A stretch of 64,000 bases of DNA. Source: Parasulfuritortus cantonensis. Lineage in GTDB: Bacteria; Pseudomonadota; Gammaproteobacteria; Burkholderiales; Thiobacillaceae. Numbering within the stretch: position 1 is the stretch's first letter; every line of letters begins with the position of its first letter. Below, piece by piece: positions 1 to 9,006 of the stretch. The translations under genes and the position numbers were made by a program. Where the stretch lies: contig NZ_SJZB01000013.1 of assembly GCF_004337445.1 (NCBI RefSeq), positions 115,678-179,677 on the forward strand, given 5' to 3'. Below the pieces are notes generated by a model, which worked only from the letters and a program-made list of their open reading frames with translations, ran no database searches and was not told where the DNA came from.

Positions 1-2
1 CC

Positions 3-155
3 GGTGGCCTGTCCGTCAGTGTTGACGCCAGCCCCGCTCTGACCCTGGATCTGGTGCTGTCGCCCACCGGCCTGCTGAGCCTGGTCGGTTCCCTGCTGAC
101 CGGCGTGCTGAGCCTGGTCACCGGCCTGCTCTGCAATCTGAAGCTGGGCTGCTAA
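3..155 (+). CDS. C-terminal end of an unidentified protein, possible T1SS substrate (partial)
   Basis: Only the last 50 codons are in the window; the frame is open from the left edge to a TAA at 153-155. The tail is very hydrophobic and rich in Leu, Val, Gly and Ser, with loosely repeated LLSLV/LLTGV blocks, and it ends in CNLKLGC with two cysteines six residues apart. It lies immediately before a terminator and upstream of a complete type I export machinery in the same orientation, so it may be the exported substrate. That role is inference from position only. I do not recognise the family, and the N-terminus, where a double-glycine leader would be, is outside the window. Confidence 0.5.
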   Translation, partial: GGLSVSVDASPALTLDLVLSPTGLLSLVGSLLTGVLSLVTGLLCNLKLGC

Positions 156-169
156 TTCAGCGCCTGTGA

Positions 170-214
170 GGAGGCTGGGAGCAGGGTAGCGCTTCCGGCC
201 TCCTTTTTTGTTTT
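170..214 (+). terminator. Rho-independent terminator after the partial ORF
   Basis: A GGAGGCtGGGAGC arm pairs with GCTTCCgGCCTCC (one internal mismatch and one G-U pair) around a short loop, and is followed by TTTTTTGTTTT. It begins 15 bases after the stop codon of the upstream partial ORF and separates it transcriptionally from hlyD. A GATAAT at 227-232 just beyond could be a -10 element for the export genes, but no well-spaced -35 is visible. Confidence 0.8.
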
Positions 215-280
215 CATTAAAACGGTGATAATAAAAAAACAACAGCCTGACCGGTGTAGGCCGGGCGGAAACTGACTGAT

Positions 281-1555
281 ATGGCCGATCAACCACTTTT
301 CCGGTCCGCCGCCCTCGGCGCTCACAAAACCCAATGGTTGGGCGAGATCGTTCTGATACGCCCGTTCTCATACACCGTCCTGACCGGCGTCGCGGTGTTC
401 CTGGCGTTCGTGGTCATCGCGTTCATGGCCTGGGGAACCTACACCAAGCGCAGCACCGTGGTCGGCCAACTGCTGCCGGATGTCGGCCTGGTCAAGGTCT
501 ACGTGCCGCAGGTCGGGGTCGTCCAGGAAAAGCGCGTTTCCGAGGGGCAGCAGGTCAACAAGGGCGATGTCCTGTACGTGCTGTCGAGCGAGCGGCAAAG
601 CGGGATGCTCGGTTCCATACAGGCGTCCATCAGCCGGCAGGTCGAGTCGCGCCGGGATTCGCTGCGGGAAGAGATCGACAAGACCCGCCGCCTGCAGGAG
701 GAGGAGCGCGAATCGCTCGTCCACCGCATCGAGGGCATCGATTCCGAGGTGCGCAAGCTCGACAATCTGCTCGAGAGCCAGCGCAGCCGGGTGGCGCTCA
801 GCAAGGATACCGTCGCCCGCTACCAGGGTCTGCTGGACCAGGACTATATTTCCCGCGAACAACTGCAGCAGAAGCAGGAGGAACTGCTCGACCAGCAGAC
901 CCGTCTGCAGAGCGCCGAACGCGAGCGGATCAGCGTCATGCGCGAACTCGAGCTGCGCAAGAACGAACTTTCCGGACTTGCCTACAAACACCAGAACCAG
1001 CTGGCCCAGTTGCAGCGCGGCGTGTCCTCCGTAGATCAGGAATTGGCCGAGAGCGAGGGCAAGCGCCAGGTCTATATCACGGCCCCCGAGTCGGGCACGG
1101 TGACCGCGGTCGTCGCCGAGGTCGGCCAGGCCGTCGACGGCAGCCGTCCGCTGCTCAGCATCGTGCCGGTCGGCGCCAAGCTGCAGGCCCAGCTCTATGC
1201 GCCCAGCCGTGCCGTCGGCTTCGTCCATCTCGGCGACCAGGTGCTGTTGCGCTATCAGGCCTACCCGTATCAGAAGTTCGGTCACGCCCGCGGCAAGGTC
1301 GTCAGCGTCGCCAAGACCGCCCTGCCGACCAATGAAATCTCCAACCTGGGCGGCAATGCCGGCGGTGGCCAGGGTCAGCAGAGCGAACCGGTCTACCGGA
1401 TCACCGTCGAGTTGGCGTCGCAGACCATCCAGGCGTACGGTAAGGCGCAGCCTCTGCAGGCCGGCATGTTGCTCGATGCGGATATCCTGCAGGACAAGCG
1501 GCGCCTGTACGAATGGGTGCTCGAACCCCTATACAGCCTGACCGGCAAGCTTTGA
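281..1555 (+). CDS. HlyD-family periplasmic adaptor (membrane fusion protein) of a type I secretion system
   Basis: 424 aa. A short cytoplasmic N-terminus is followed by one membrane segment (about residues 28-50), a biotinyl-lipoyl-like half motif, a long alpha-helical hairpin rich in Glu, Gln and Arg (about 105-265), then the second lipoyl half (TAPESGTVTAV) and a beta-barrel region. This is the usual architecture of HlyD/CvaA adaptors that link an inner-membrane ABC exporter to a TolC-type channel. The ABC transporter follows 51 bp downstream and the outer-membrane channel after that, so the three form one export operon. The start at 281 is the first ATG giving the expected short N-terminus before the membrane helix. 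Confidence 0.9.
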   Translation: MADQPLFRSAALGAHKTQWLGEIVLIRPFSYTVLTGVAVFLAFVVIAFMAWGTYTKRSTVVGQLLPDVGLVKVYVPQVGVVQEKRVSEGQQVNKGDVLYVLSSERQSGMLGSIQASISRQVESRRDSLREEIDKTRRLQEEERESLVHRIEGIDSEVRKLDNLLESQRSRVALSKDTVARYQGLLDQDYISREQLQQKQEELLDQQTRLQSAERERISVMRELELRKNELSGLAYKHQNQLAQLQRGVSSVDQELAESEGKRQVYITAPESGTVTAVVAEVGQAVDGSRPLLSIVPVGAKLQAQLYAPSRAVGFVHLGDQVLLRYQAYPYQKFGHARGKVVSVAKTALPTNEISNLGGNAGGGQGQQSEPVYRITVELASQTIQAYGKAQPLQAGMLLDADILQDKRRLYEWVLEPLYSLTGKL

Positions 1556-1606
1556 TTTCGCTCACCGACCCAGCCCGGGGCAACACACGAACAACCGCGA
1601 GCACGT

Positions 1607-3721
1607 ATGTCCTTCCTTGACAATCTATCCTTTGGCTTCGGCCGCAAGCTGCCGCTGATCCTGCAGACCGAAGCGGCCGAATGCGGCCTGGCCTCGCTGG
1701 CCATGGTGGCCGGCTACCACGGCTTCCGCACCGATCTCGCCAGCATGCGGCGCCTGTTCCTGGTGTCGATCAAGGGGACGACGCTGGGCCACCTGATCGG
1801 CATGGCCAACGCGATGCAGATGGCCACGCGGCCGGTGAAGCTCGAACTGGAGGACATGGCCCAGCTCAGGATGCCCTGCATCCTGCACTGGAACTTCAAC
1901 CATTTCGTCGTCCTCAAGGAAGTCAACACCAAGGGCATCGTCATCCACGACCCGGCCTTCGGCATCCGCAAGCTGAACTGGGAGGAGGTGTCCGATTCCT
2001 TCACCGGCGTGGCGCTGGAGTTGTGGCCGAACACGGGCTTCAAGGCGGCCACGTTCAAGCAGCACATCAAGCTGCGCGAGCTGATGGGCAACGTCACCGG
2101 CCTGTACAAGTCGTTCGGGCAGGTGCTCCTGCTCGCCTTGTCGCTGGAAGTGTTCGCCTTGGTGTCGCCGTTCTTCCTGCAGTGGGTGATCGACAACGTC
2201 ATCGTCACGGCGGACCGCGATCTGCTCACCACGCTGGCGCTCGGCTTCGGCCTGCTCATGCTCATGCAACAGGGCGTTTCCACCTTGCGCTCATGGGTGA
2301 TCATGTACATGGCGACCACCCTGAACATACAGTGGCGCGCGAACGTGTTCACGCACCTGGTCAGCCTGCCGGTGCAGTACTTCGAGAAACGCCATATCGG
2401 CGACGTGGTGTCCCGTTTCAGCTCGGTCGACATCATCCAGCGCACCCTCACGACCTCTTTCGTCGAGGCCATCCTGGATGGCGTCATGACGGTCCTGACC
2501 CTGGTCATGATGTTCATCTACAGTCCGACCCTGGCCTGGATCGCGGTTGCCGCGATGGCCCTCTACGGCGTCGGGCGCTGGGGTTGGTACCGGCCGTTGC
2601 GCAATGCGACCGAGGAACAGATCATCCACGCGGCCAAGCAGCAGAGCCATTTCCTGGAGACGATCCGCGGGGTCAAGACCATCAAGCTGTTCCAGCGTCA
2701 GGACGAGCGGCGCTCGACTTGGCTGACGCTGCTGGTCGACCAGATCAACGCCGACCTGCGTACCCAGAAGCTGCACGTCCTGTACCGCCTGATGAACGGG
2801 GTCCTGTTCGGCCTCGAACGCGTCATCATCATCTGGTTCGGGGCCTCGCTGATCCTGGACGGCGAATTCACGGTCGGCGTGCTGATGGCCTTCCTCGCCT
2901 ACAAGGACCAGTTCGACATGCGGGTCAGCGGCCTGATCGACAAGGTGGTCGAGGTCAAGATGCTGCGCCTGCAGGGCGAGCGCCTGGCCGACATCGTGCT
3001 CGCCGAGCCGGAGGATACCCATCGGCCGCTGCCGGCGATCGGCGAGGCCGATCTGCAGCCGAGCATCGACATCGTCGAACTCCGTTACCGCTACGCCGAC
3101 CAGGAGCCATGGGTGCTGGACGGCGTCAACTTCCATATCGACGCCGGCGAATCGGTCGCGATCGTCGGCCCCTCGGGCTGCGGCAAGTCGACCCTGATCA
3201 ACGCGATGCTGGGCATCCGGCCGCCCAACTCGGGCGATGTCATGATCGGCGGCACCAGCGTCAGCCAGATCGGCCTGGACACCCTGCGCCAGATGGTCGG
3301 CACCGTGATGCAGGACGACAACCTGTTCGCCGGTTCGATCGCCGACAACATCAGTTTCTTCGACCACAAGGCCGACCAGGCCTGGGTCGAGGAATGCGCC
3401 AAGATGGCGGCGATCCACGAGGAGATCATGGCCATGCCCATGGCCTACAGCACCCTCATCGGCGACATGGGTACGGCCCTGTCGGGCGGCCAGAAGCAGC
3501 GCATACTGCTCGCCCGCGCGCTCTACAAGCGGCCCAGCATCCTGTTCCTCGATGAAGCCACCAGCCACCTCGACCTGGCGCGTGAGACCATGGTCAACAC
3601 GGCCATCAAGGCACTCAAGGTCACCCGCGTGATCGTCGCCCACCGTCCGGAAACCATCGCCTCGGCCGACCGGGTGATCGAGATGAGCGGTGGCAAGGTG
3701 GTCGTCGACAAGAAGGTCTAG
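1607..3721 (+). CDS. Bacteriocin-type ABC exporter with C39 peptidase domain
   Basis: 704 aa in three parts. Residues 1-130 are a C39 double-glycine peptidase with the complete catalytic set: Gln20 and Cys26 in QTEAAECGLAS, His99 in NFNHFVVL and Asp115 in IHDPAFG. Then come an ABC exporter membrane domain of about six helices (160-440) and a nucleotide-binding domain with Walker A GPSGCGKS (near 520), signature LSGGQKQR (near 625) and Walker B ILFLDEAT. Known family members cleave a leader after GG and export the peptide in an ATP-dependent way. The intact Cys separates it from HlyB/LapB types, whose C39-like domain is inactive, and predicts a GG-leader substrate. None is encoded inside the window apart from the partial ORF upstream. 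Confidence 0.93.
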   Translation: MSFLDNLSFGFGRKLPLILQTEAAECGLASLAMVAGYHGFRTDLASMRRLFLVSIKGTTLGHLIGMANAMQMATRPVKLELEDMAQLRMPCILHWNFNHFVVLKEVNTKGIVIHDPAFGIRKLNWEEVSDSFTGVALELWPNTGFKAATFKQHIKLRELMGNVTGLYKSFGQVLLLALSLEVFALVSPFFLQWVIDNVIVTADRDLLTTLALGFGLLMLMQQGVSTLRSWVIMYMATTLNIQWRANVFTHLVSLPVQYFEKRHIGDVVSRFSSVDIIQRTLTTSFVEAILDGVMTVLTLVMMFIYSPTLAWIAVAAMALYGVGRWGWYRPLRNATEEQIIHAAKQQSHFLETIRGVKTIKLFQRQDERRSTWLTLLVDQINADLRTQKLHVLYRLMNGVLFGLERVIIIWFGASLILDGEFTVGVLMAFLAYKDQFDMRVSGLIDKVVEVKMLRLQGERLADIVLAEPEDTHRPLPAIGEADLQPSIDIVELRYRYADQEPWVLDGVNFHIDAGESVAIVGPSGCGKSTLINAMLGIRPPNSGDVMIGGTSVSQIGLDTLRQMVGTVMQDDNLFAGSIADNISFFDHKADQAWVEECAKMAAIHEEIMAMPMAYSTLIGDMGTALSGGQKQRILLARALYKRPSILFLDEATSHLDLARETMVNTAIKALKVTRVIVAHRPETIASADRVIEMSGGKVVVDKKV

Positions 3722-3722
3722 G

Positions 3723-5243
3723 ATGCCCCGATTCAACCGGGTTCGAGATTGCGACATGAAGGGTGCGCTGGCCGTCGCGGCGTTCACGATTGCCATCACC
3801 GGCGCCCCGCGCGCGCTGGCCGAAGGCTTCGACCCGTTCTCGGTGCACCTGCAGGTGTCCAAGTTCTGGGCCACCGCGAAAGGCACCGAGGAGCCGCTGG
3901 TCGATCCCTGCCAGTTCGATGCCGTCGGCGCCCGCGTCGGGCTCGTCGAGGTGGTCGAGCGGGCGCTCTGCCACAATCCCAAGACCCGGTATGCGTGGGC
4001 GAACGCCAAGGCCCAGGCGGGCGTGCTGGGGGTGCGTGAAGCGGCCTACCTGCCGACGATCAGCGCCGGTCTGGCGGTCGCCAAGCAGGACAACAAGACT
4101 GAATACGCGGATATTACCGGTTACCCCTATTCAGCCTTCAATACCGAGGCCAAGCCCAAGGTCCGCTCCGGTACGCTCAAGATGTCCTGGGTGCTGACCG
4201 ACTTCGGCCTGCGCAGCTCCAACGTCTCCCAGGCCCGGGCCCTGCTCGATGCGGCCAACGCGACCCACGACGCGACCCTGCAGACCGCCTTCGTGGAGGC
4301 GGCCCAGAGCTACTTCGACACCTTGACCGCGATGGCCAGCCTGGAGGCCAAGCGGGAGGTTGAGAACGCCGCGCGGGAGAGCTTCCTGGCGGCCGAGGCC
4401 AAGTACAAGGCCGGCGTCGGCGGCCTCACCGACAAGCTGCAGGCGAGTACCGCCTACGGCCAGGCCAAGCTGGAGCGGGTGGGGGCGGAAGGCGACCTGA
4501 AGAACGCCAAGGGCAGCCTGGCCAGCGCCATGGGCCTCGAGGTCACCACCGACTTCGACCTGGTGCGCCCGGCCGACGAGTTGCCGGACACCACCTTCAT
4601 CAAGCCGATCGACGAGCTCATCGCCGAGGCGCGCAAGGTCCATCCGGCGCTGAGCGCGGCCCAAGCGGAGGTCAAGGCGGCCCAGGCCAACGTCGAGGCG
4701 ACCCGCGCGGAAGGCCGGCCGACGGTCACCCTGGCGTCCGAGTTCAGCAAGGGCGAGCAGCTCAACCAGCCGCCGTCGATCGGCTATCCGCCGACCGACA
4801 TCACGAGTACCAACTTCAGCGTCGGCGTGCAGGTCAACATCCCGCTGTTCGAGGGCTTCGGCCGCACCTACCGGGTGCGCACGGCGCAGAGCCAGGTCGA
4901 GGCCAAGCAGGCGGACTACGCCCGCATCGAGCAGGAAGTGCTGCTCGACGTCTGGCGCAACTACCAGGTGTTCACGGCCGAGAACGAGGGCCTCAAGACC
5001 GCCGACGAGCTGGTCAAGAATGCCCGCGACTCCTACAAGATCGCCCGCGGCCGCTACAAGGCCGGGGTCGGCAACATCGTCGAGCTGCTCAACGTGCAGA
5101 GCGCCATGGCCAAGGCCGAACAGCAGCGCATCAAGTCGATCTCCAACTGGCATAGCGCCCGCCTGAAGGTCGCCGCCAGCGTCGGCCGCATCGGCATGTG
5201 GGCGATCGCCGGTCTGGCCGGCGACGGCGCCGGCAAGCCCTGA
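3723..5243 (+). CDS. TolC-family outer-membrane channel protein
   Basis: 506 aa from the ATG at 3723, which follows the ABC stop by one base and has AGAAGG about seven bases upstream. A later in-frame ATG at 3756 is the alternative. The N-terminus is a signal peptide (basic start, hydrophobic GALAVAAFTIAITG, cleavage near ALA-EG). The rest shows the internally duplicated, coiled-coil TolC pattern (ALVEAAQSYFDTL-like helices, and IPLFEGF, the typical NIPLF-type strand). It would form the outer-membrane exit duct for the HlyD/ABC pair with which it is co-transcribed. Confidence 0.9.
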   Translation: MPRFNRVRDCDMKGALAVAAFTIAITGAPRALAEGFDPFSVHLQVSKFWATAKGTEEPLVDPCQFDAVGARVGLVEVVERALCHNPKTRYAWANAKAQAGVLGVREAAYLPTISAGLAVAKQDNKTEYADITGYPYSAFNTEAKPKVRSGTLKMSWVLTDFGLRSSNVSQARALLDAANATHDATLQTAFVEAAQSYFDTLTAMASLEAKREVENAARESFLAAEAKYKAGVGGLTDKLQASTAYGQAKLERVGAEGDLKNAKGSLASAMGLEVTTDFDLVRPADELPDTTFIKPIDELIAEARKVHPALSAAQAEVKAAQANVEATRAEGRPTVTLASEFSKGEQLNQPPSIGYPPTDITSTNFSVGVQVNIPLFEGFGRTYRVRTAQSQVEAKQADYARIEQEVLLDVWRNYQVFTAENEGLKTADELVKNARDSYKIARGRYKAGVGNIVELLNVQSAMAKAEQQRIKSISNWHSARLKVAASVGRIGMWAIAGLAGDGAGKP

Positions 5244-5246
5244 TCC

Positions 5247-5275
5247 GGCGCCTCCCCCTCCGCGCCGGGGGCGCC
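5247..5275 (+). terminator. GC-rich hairpin after the export operon
   Basis: GGCG and CCCCC on the left pair with GGGGG and CGCC on the right, starting three bases after the TolC stop. There is no T-run, so it may only be a pause or stabilising stem. The remaining 70 bp before the ATPase operon contains TATAGT (near 5309), a possible -10, without a clear -35. Confidence 0.3.
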
Positions 5276-5346
5276 CGCGCGGCCATGCCCGGCCGGGAGC
5301 GGCCAGACTATAGTTCTAGGGTAGCCACCGTCACTCGAGAGCAAGC

Positions 5347-5664
5347 ATGGAAGACGTGCTCAAGCGCCTGCTGGACACGGAAACCCGGGCCGAGGCCATC
5401 ATCACCGCCGCCGAGGCCGAGCGTAAGCGCCTGATCGACGCCGCCATGGAAGAGGCGCGCGGCAACGAGGCGCGCTTCCAGGCCGAGACCGCCGGACGCC
5501 GGCAGCCGATCATGCAGGAGGCGGAAGACCGGGCCGGGCAGCTGGTCGCCGACCTGACGCGCAAGTTCGAGGCTCGCCAGCGCGCCCTGCGCGAGCAGGC
5601 CGACCGCAACGAGACGGAAGCCATCGCCGCGGCCCTGGCCACCCTGCTCGATCCGGAGGCCTGA
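5347..5664 (+). CDS. V/A-type ATPase coiled-coil stalk subunit (G/H type)
   Basis: 105 aa, almost entirely a charged alpha-helix rich in Ala, Glu and Arg with heptad spacing and no membrane segment. Such a subunit pairs with subunit E in the peripheral stalks of V/A-type ATPases. It is the first gene of the ATPase cluster, and its TGA overlaps the ATG of the next gene by one base. Sequence alone would only say coiled coil; the assignment rests on position and length. Confidence 0.7.
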   Translation: MEDVLKRLLDTETRAEAIITAAEAERKRLIDAAMEEARGNEARFQAETAGRRQPIMQEAEDRAGQLVADLTRKFEARQRALREQADRNETEAIAAALATLLDPEA

Positions 5665-6677
5665 TGCACGTCTACCTCGATACCCGGGTCAGCCTGTTCC
5701 GGTCGCGCCTGTGGCCGGCCGCGCAGGTCGCCGGGCTCATCGACGCCGCCGACGCGGAACTGCCCGGGCTGCTCGAGCAGGGCGGCCTCGCCCTCCTGGC
5801 CGGCGGCTACGCCGACGACGATCCGCGCTCGCTGGAGGCGCGCATCGTCGCCATCCTGCTCGACGAGACGCGCATCCTGCTGCGCCCGTTGGCCGGCCCG
5901 GCCCGCCAGTTCCTGGTCTATTGGACCGAGCGCTTCGAGGTCTCCAACGTCAAGTCGCTGATCCGCGCCAAGATGGCCGGCGACAGTGCCGCCGCCACGG
6001 CCGCCTGCCTGCTCGACCTCGGCTACTTCGCCCACCTCGACGCCGATGCCCTGATGCGCGCCGAGGACGTCACCGAACTGATGCGGCGCCTGGAACGCAC
6101 CGACTACGCCGAGATCGTCCGCAACGCCCGCCAGGCCTTCGAGGAAAGCCACGACCCCTTCATCCTCGATGCGACCCTGGACCGGGCTTACTTCGACGGC
6201 CTGGTCCGGCGTGCCCGGGCCATCGAGGCGACGACCGGGCCTGGCCTGGCACGCCTGATGGCCGACCTCGTCGACCGCACCAACCTGGTCTGGCTGCTGC
6301 GCTACCGCTTCAACTACGGCCTGCCGCCGGCCCAGGTCTATTACCTGCTGCTGACGCCCGGCTACCGCCTGACACCCACCCTCCTGCGTCGTCTGGTCGG
6401 CGCCGAGGACATCGCCGGCGTACTGGCCGGCCTGCCCGACGAACTGGCGGCGCCGCTGGCCGGCGCCACGGCCATCCCGGAGATCGCCGACCGCCTGGAA
6501 CGGCGGGCGCTGGAGCGCGCCTGGGCCGAGTTCTCCCGGCGCGGCGAAGCGCTGGCGCGCGCCCTGGCCTACCTGATCCTGCGCGAGGCCGGCCTGCGCG
6601 ACCTGCGCGGCATCCTGCGCGGGCGCCGGCTGGGCCTGGCCCGGCAGGACATCCGCCTGGCGGCGGGAGTGGCCTGA
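5664..6677 (+). CDS. atpC: V-type ATP synthase subunit C (AC39/d-like)
   Basis: 337 aa, the usual length of the AC39/NtpC family, which forms the socket joining the central rotor (D/F) to the membrane K ring. The protein is helical with no membrane segment and carries a typical RTNLVWLLRYRFNYGL-type stretch near residue 200 (EIADRLERR, VEDLLR-like repeats around it). The start ATG shares a base with the preceding stop and its own stop overlaps the start of subunit I. Confidence 0.87.
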   Translation: MHVYLDTRVSLFRSRLWPAAQVAGLIDAADAELPGLLEQGGLALLAGGYADDDPRSLEARIVAILLDETRILLRPLAGPARQFLVYWTERFEVSNVKSLIRAKMAGDSAAATAACLLDLGYFAHLDADALMRAEDVTELMRRLERTDYAEIVRNARQAFEESHDPFILDATLDRAYFDGLVRRARAIEATTGPGLARLMADLVDRTNLVWLLRYRFNYGLPPAQVYYLLLTPGYRLTPTLLRRLVGAEDIAGVLAGLPDELAAPLAGATAIPEIADRLERRALERAWAEFSRRGEALARALAYLILREAGLRDLRGILRGRRLGLARQDIRLAAGVA

Positions 6678-8578
6678 TGTTCCGCGCCAGCCCCATGCTT
6701 CGCATCGAACTGCTCTGCCTGGCCAGCGAGAGCCAGGAGATGGCCCTGCTGCTGGCGCGCCAGGGCGACTTCGGGCCGGCCGGGCCGGCCGGGGGGGCCG
6801 GAGCGGAGCGATACCGGGAGCTGTACCTGGAAGCCTGCGCGCGCCTGGACAAGATCATGGAGTACTGCGGCCAGCACGATACGGCACCCATCCCCGACGA
6901 TGCCATCGCCCCCAACGAACGCGAGTTGGCCGGCATCAACCACCGCCTGCAAGCGATCTGGCAGGCCTGCTCCGGCTGCCACGAGCAGGAAGTGCGCATG
7001 GCGGAGGAAAAGTCGCGTCTGGAGATGTTGCGCGAGACCTACGCCCGCCTGGCCGCCCTGGACGTCGATCCGGCCCGTCTGCTCCGGCGCGACGGTCTTC
7101 TGGACAGCCGCCTGGGCCAGATACCGGTCGCCAACCTCAAGCGCCTGAGCGAGGCACTCTCGGTGGCCGGCTACTTGTTGACCGAGTTCGACCGGGCCGG
7201 CGACCAGGCCTTCGTCGTGGTCGCCGGCCCGCGTAGCGACGAAGGCCCGGCCGCCGATCGCCTGGGCGGGCTCCTGGCCCATGCCGGCTGGCGCGACCTG
7301 CCGGTGCCCCCGGAACTTCGCACCGACCCCTCGGTGGCGGCCGAGTACCTGGCCGCCGAGGGCCGCCGCCTGGAAGGCCGGGTCGCCGACCACTGCGAGC
7401 TGCGCGAGCGCCATTGGCTGCAGCACGCCGCCTGGCTGCGCCAGGCCCGCGTCCTCCTGGCCTTGGCCCGGCCGCTGGCCGAGTCGGCCCTGGTCGGCCT
7501 GTCCGGGAAAGGCCAGCTGGTGATCTTCTCGGGCTGGGTGCCCAAGCGTGCCCTGGCCGGGCTGCGGGCCGCCCTGGAGGTGCGCTTCCACGGCCGCTAC
7601 CTGCTCACCAGCCACGAACCGGGGCCGGCGGATGCCGGCAAGGTCCCGTCGCTGCTCAGCTACCCGGCTTGGCTGCGGCCGTTCACGGCCCTGACCCGTG
7701 GCTATGGCGTGCCGCGCTACGGGGAGTTCGACCCGGCCCTGTTCGTGGCCGCCTGCTACGTCCTGCTGTTCGGTGCCATGTTCGGCGACGTCGGCCACGG
7801 TGCCGTCCTGCTGGTGGCCGGACTGGCCTTGCGCGGCGGCCTTGCCCGGCTGCGCTGGATCGTTGCCGCGGCCGGCCTGGCCTCGGTGGGGTTCGGCGTC
7901 CTTTATGGCAGCGTATTCGGCTACGAAGGCCTCATCGAACCGGTCTGGCAGTCGCCCCTGCACGATCCGGTACGCCTGCTCAAGCTGGCGGTCGGCTTCG
8001 GCGTCGGCTTCATCGCCGCCACCCTGCTGATCAACGCCTACAATCGATTGCGTGGCCACCGTTGGGGCGCCGCCTGCCTGGCCGGCGACGGCCTCGCCGG
8101 CCTGCTGTTCTATCTCGCCGCCATCGTCGGCTTGAACGGCTGGCTGGCCGGTACCGGCTTCGGCCTCGGCCCCGGCCTGCTCGCGGCGGCGGCCATGCTG
8201 GCGATGGCGGTGTGGACCGGCCTGGAAACCGCCGGCACGGTTGGCGAACGCCTGGTGGTCGTCCTGGTCGAGAGCCTGGAGTCGGCGACCAAGCTGTTCG
8301 CCAACACGCTGTCCTTCCTGCGCGTGGCGGCCTTCAGCCTCAACCACGTGGCCCTCGCCCTAGCGGTGTTCACCATCGCCGGCGGCCTGGGTACGCTCGG
8401 CCATGGCGTCGCGGTGGTACTGGGCAACGTCGTCATCGTCGTGCTGGAGGGCGGCATCGTCGCCATCCAGGCCCTGCGCCTGATGTATTACGAAGGCTTT
8501 TCCCGGTTCTTCGCCGGCGACGGCGTCGAGTTTCGGCCGTTGCGCCTGGTGGCGCCTGAAACGAGGAGTGGAACATGA
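6677..8578 (+). CDS. atpI: V-type ATP synthase subunit I (a subunit, stator)
   Basis: 633 aa from the ATG at 6677, which overlaps the TGA of subunit C. The N-terminal half is soluble and helical (about 1-350). The C-terminal half carries about seven to eight membrane segments, with family-typical FGAMFGDVGHGA near residue 370 and the LESATKLFANTLSFLRVAAFSLNH region near 540, including the Arg that faces the ring carboxylate. This subunit forms the proton or sodium half-channels. The open frame continues upstream of the start, but that part lies inside subunit C and is not coding. Confidence 0.9.
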   Translation: MFRASPMLRIELLCLASESQEMALLLARQGDFGPAGPAGGAGAERYRELYLEACARLDKIMEYCGQHDTAPIPDDAIAPNERELAGINHRLQAIWQACSGCHEQEVRMAEEKSRLEMLRETYARLAALDVDPARLLRRDGLLDSRLGQIPVANLKRLSEALSVAGYLLTEFDRAGDQAFVVVAGPRSDEGPAADRLGGLLAHAGWRDLPVPPELRTDPSVAAEYLAAEGRRLEGRVADHCELRERHWLQHAAWLRQARVLLALARPLAESALVGLSGKGQLVIFSGWVPKRALAGLRAALEVRFHGRYLLTSHEPGPADAGKVPSLLSYPAWLRPFTALTRGYGVPRYGEFDPALFVAACYVLLFGAMFGDVGHGAVLLVAGLALRGGLARLRWIVAAAGLASVGFGVLYGSVFGYEGLIEPVWQSPLHDPVRLLKLAVGFGVGFIAATLLINAYNRLRGHRWGAACLAGDGLAGLLFYLAAIVGLNGWLAGTGFGLGPGLLAAAAMLAMAVWTGLETAGTVGERLVVVLVESLESATKLFANTLSFLRVAAFSLNHVALALAVFTIAGGLGTLGHGVAVVLGNVVIVVLEGGIVAIQALRLMYYEGFSRFFAGDGVEFRPLRLVAPETRSGT

Positions 8579-9006
8579 GCATACTGGTTGCCCTGATGGG
8601 CCTGTGCGTGGCCGGCCTGATCGTCACGGGGGTGTATCTGGAACTCGCCCACAAGGCGCCGCCGGACTGGCTGAAGGGCGGCGTGCTCGCCAACCTGGCG
8701 CTCTTCGCCCTGGCCCTGGCGGGCCTGCTCTTCCTCGGCGTCGACCAGGTGATGGCGCAGGAGGCGGCCGCCCCGGCGCGCGAGATCACGGTCGGCTACG
8801 GCCTGGCCCTGCTCGGCATCGGCCTGCCGACCGGGCTGGCGGCCATCGCCGCCGGCATCGCCCTGGGGCCGGTCGGCTCCGCGGCCCTGGCGGTGATCGC
8901 CGAGAAGCCCGAGATGTTCGGCCGCACGCTGGTCTACCTGGGCCTGGCCGAAGGCGTGGCGATCTACGGCCTGGTGATGTCCATCCTGATGCTGGGCAAG
9001 CTATGA
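8575..9006 (+). CDS. atpK: V-type ATP synthase proteolipid subunit K (c ring)
   Basis: 143 aa with four hydrophobic segments. The last two form the real c-type hairpin: a Gly/Ala-rich helix after IGLPTGLAAI, the loop EKPEMFGR and a final helix with the ion-carrying Glu in LAEGVAIYGLVMS. The first two segments (about 2-24 and 38-60) do not look like a second c hairpin because no acidic residue sits mid-helix. The residues around the Glu (EGVAIY, and no Gln in the partner helix) lack the Ser/Thr and Gln ligands of Na+-type rings, which suggests proton coupling; that is inference. It overlaps atpI by 4 nt. Confidence 0.88.
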   Translation: MSILVALMGLCVAGLIVTGVYLELAHKAPPDWLKGGVLANLALFALALAGLLFLGVDQVMAQEAAAPAREITVGYGLALLGIGLPTGLAAIAAGIALGPVGSAALAVIAEKPEMFGRTLVYLGLAEGVAIYGLVMSILMLGKL

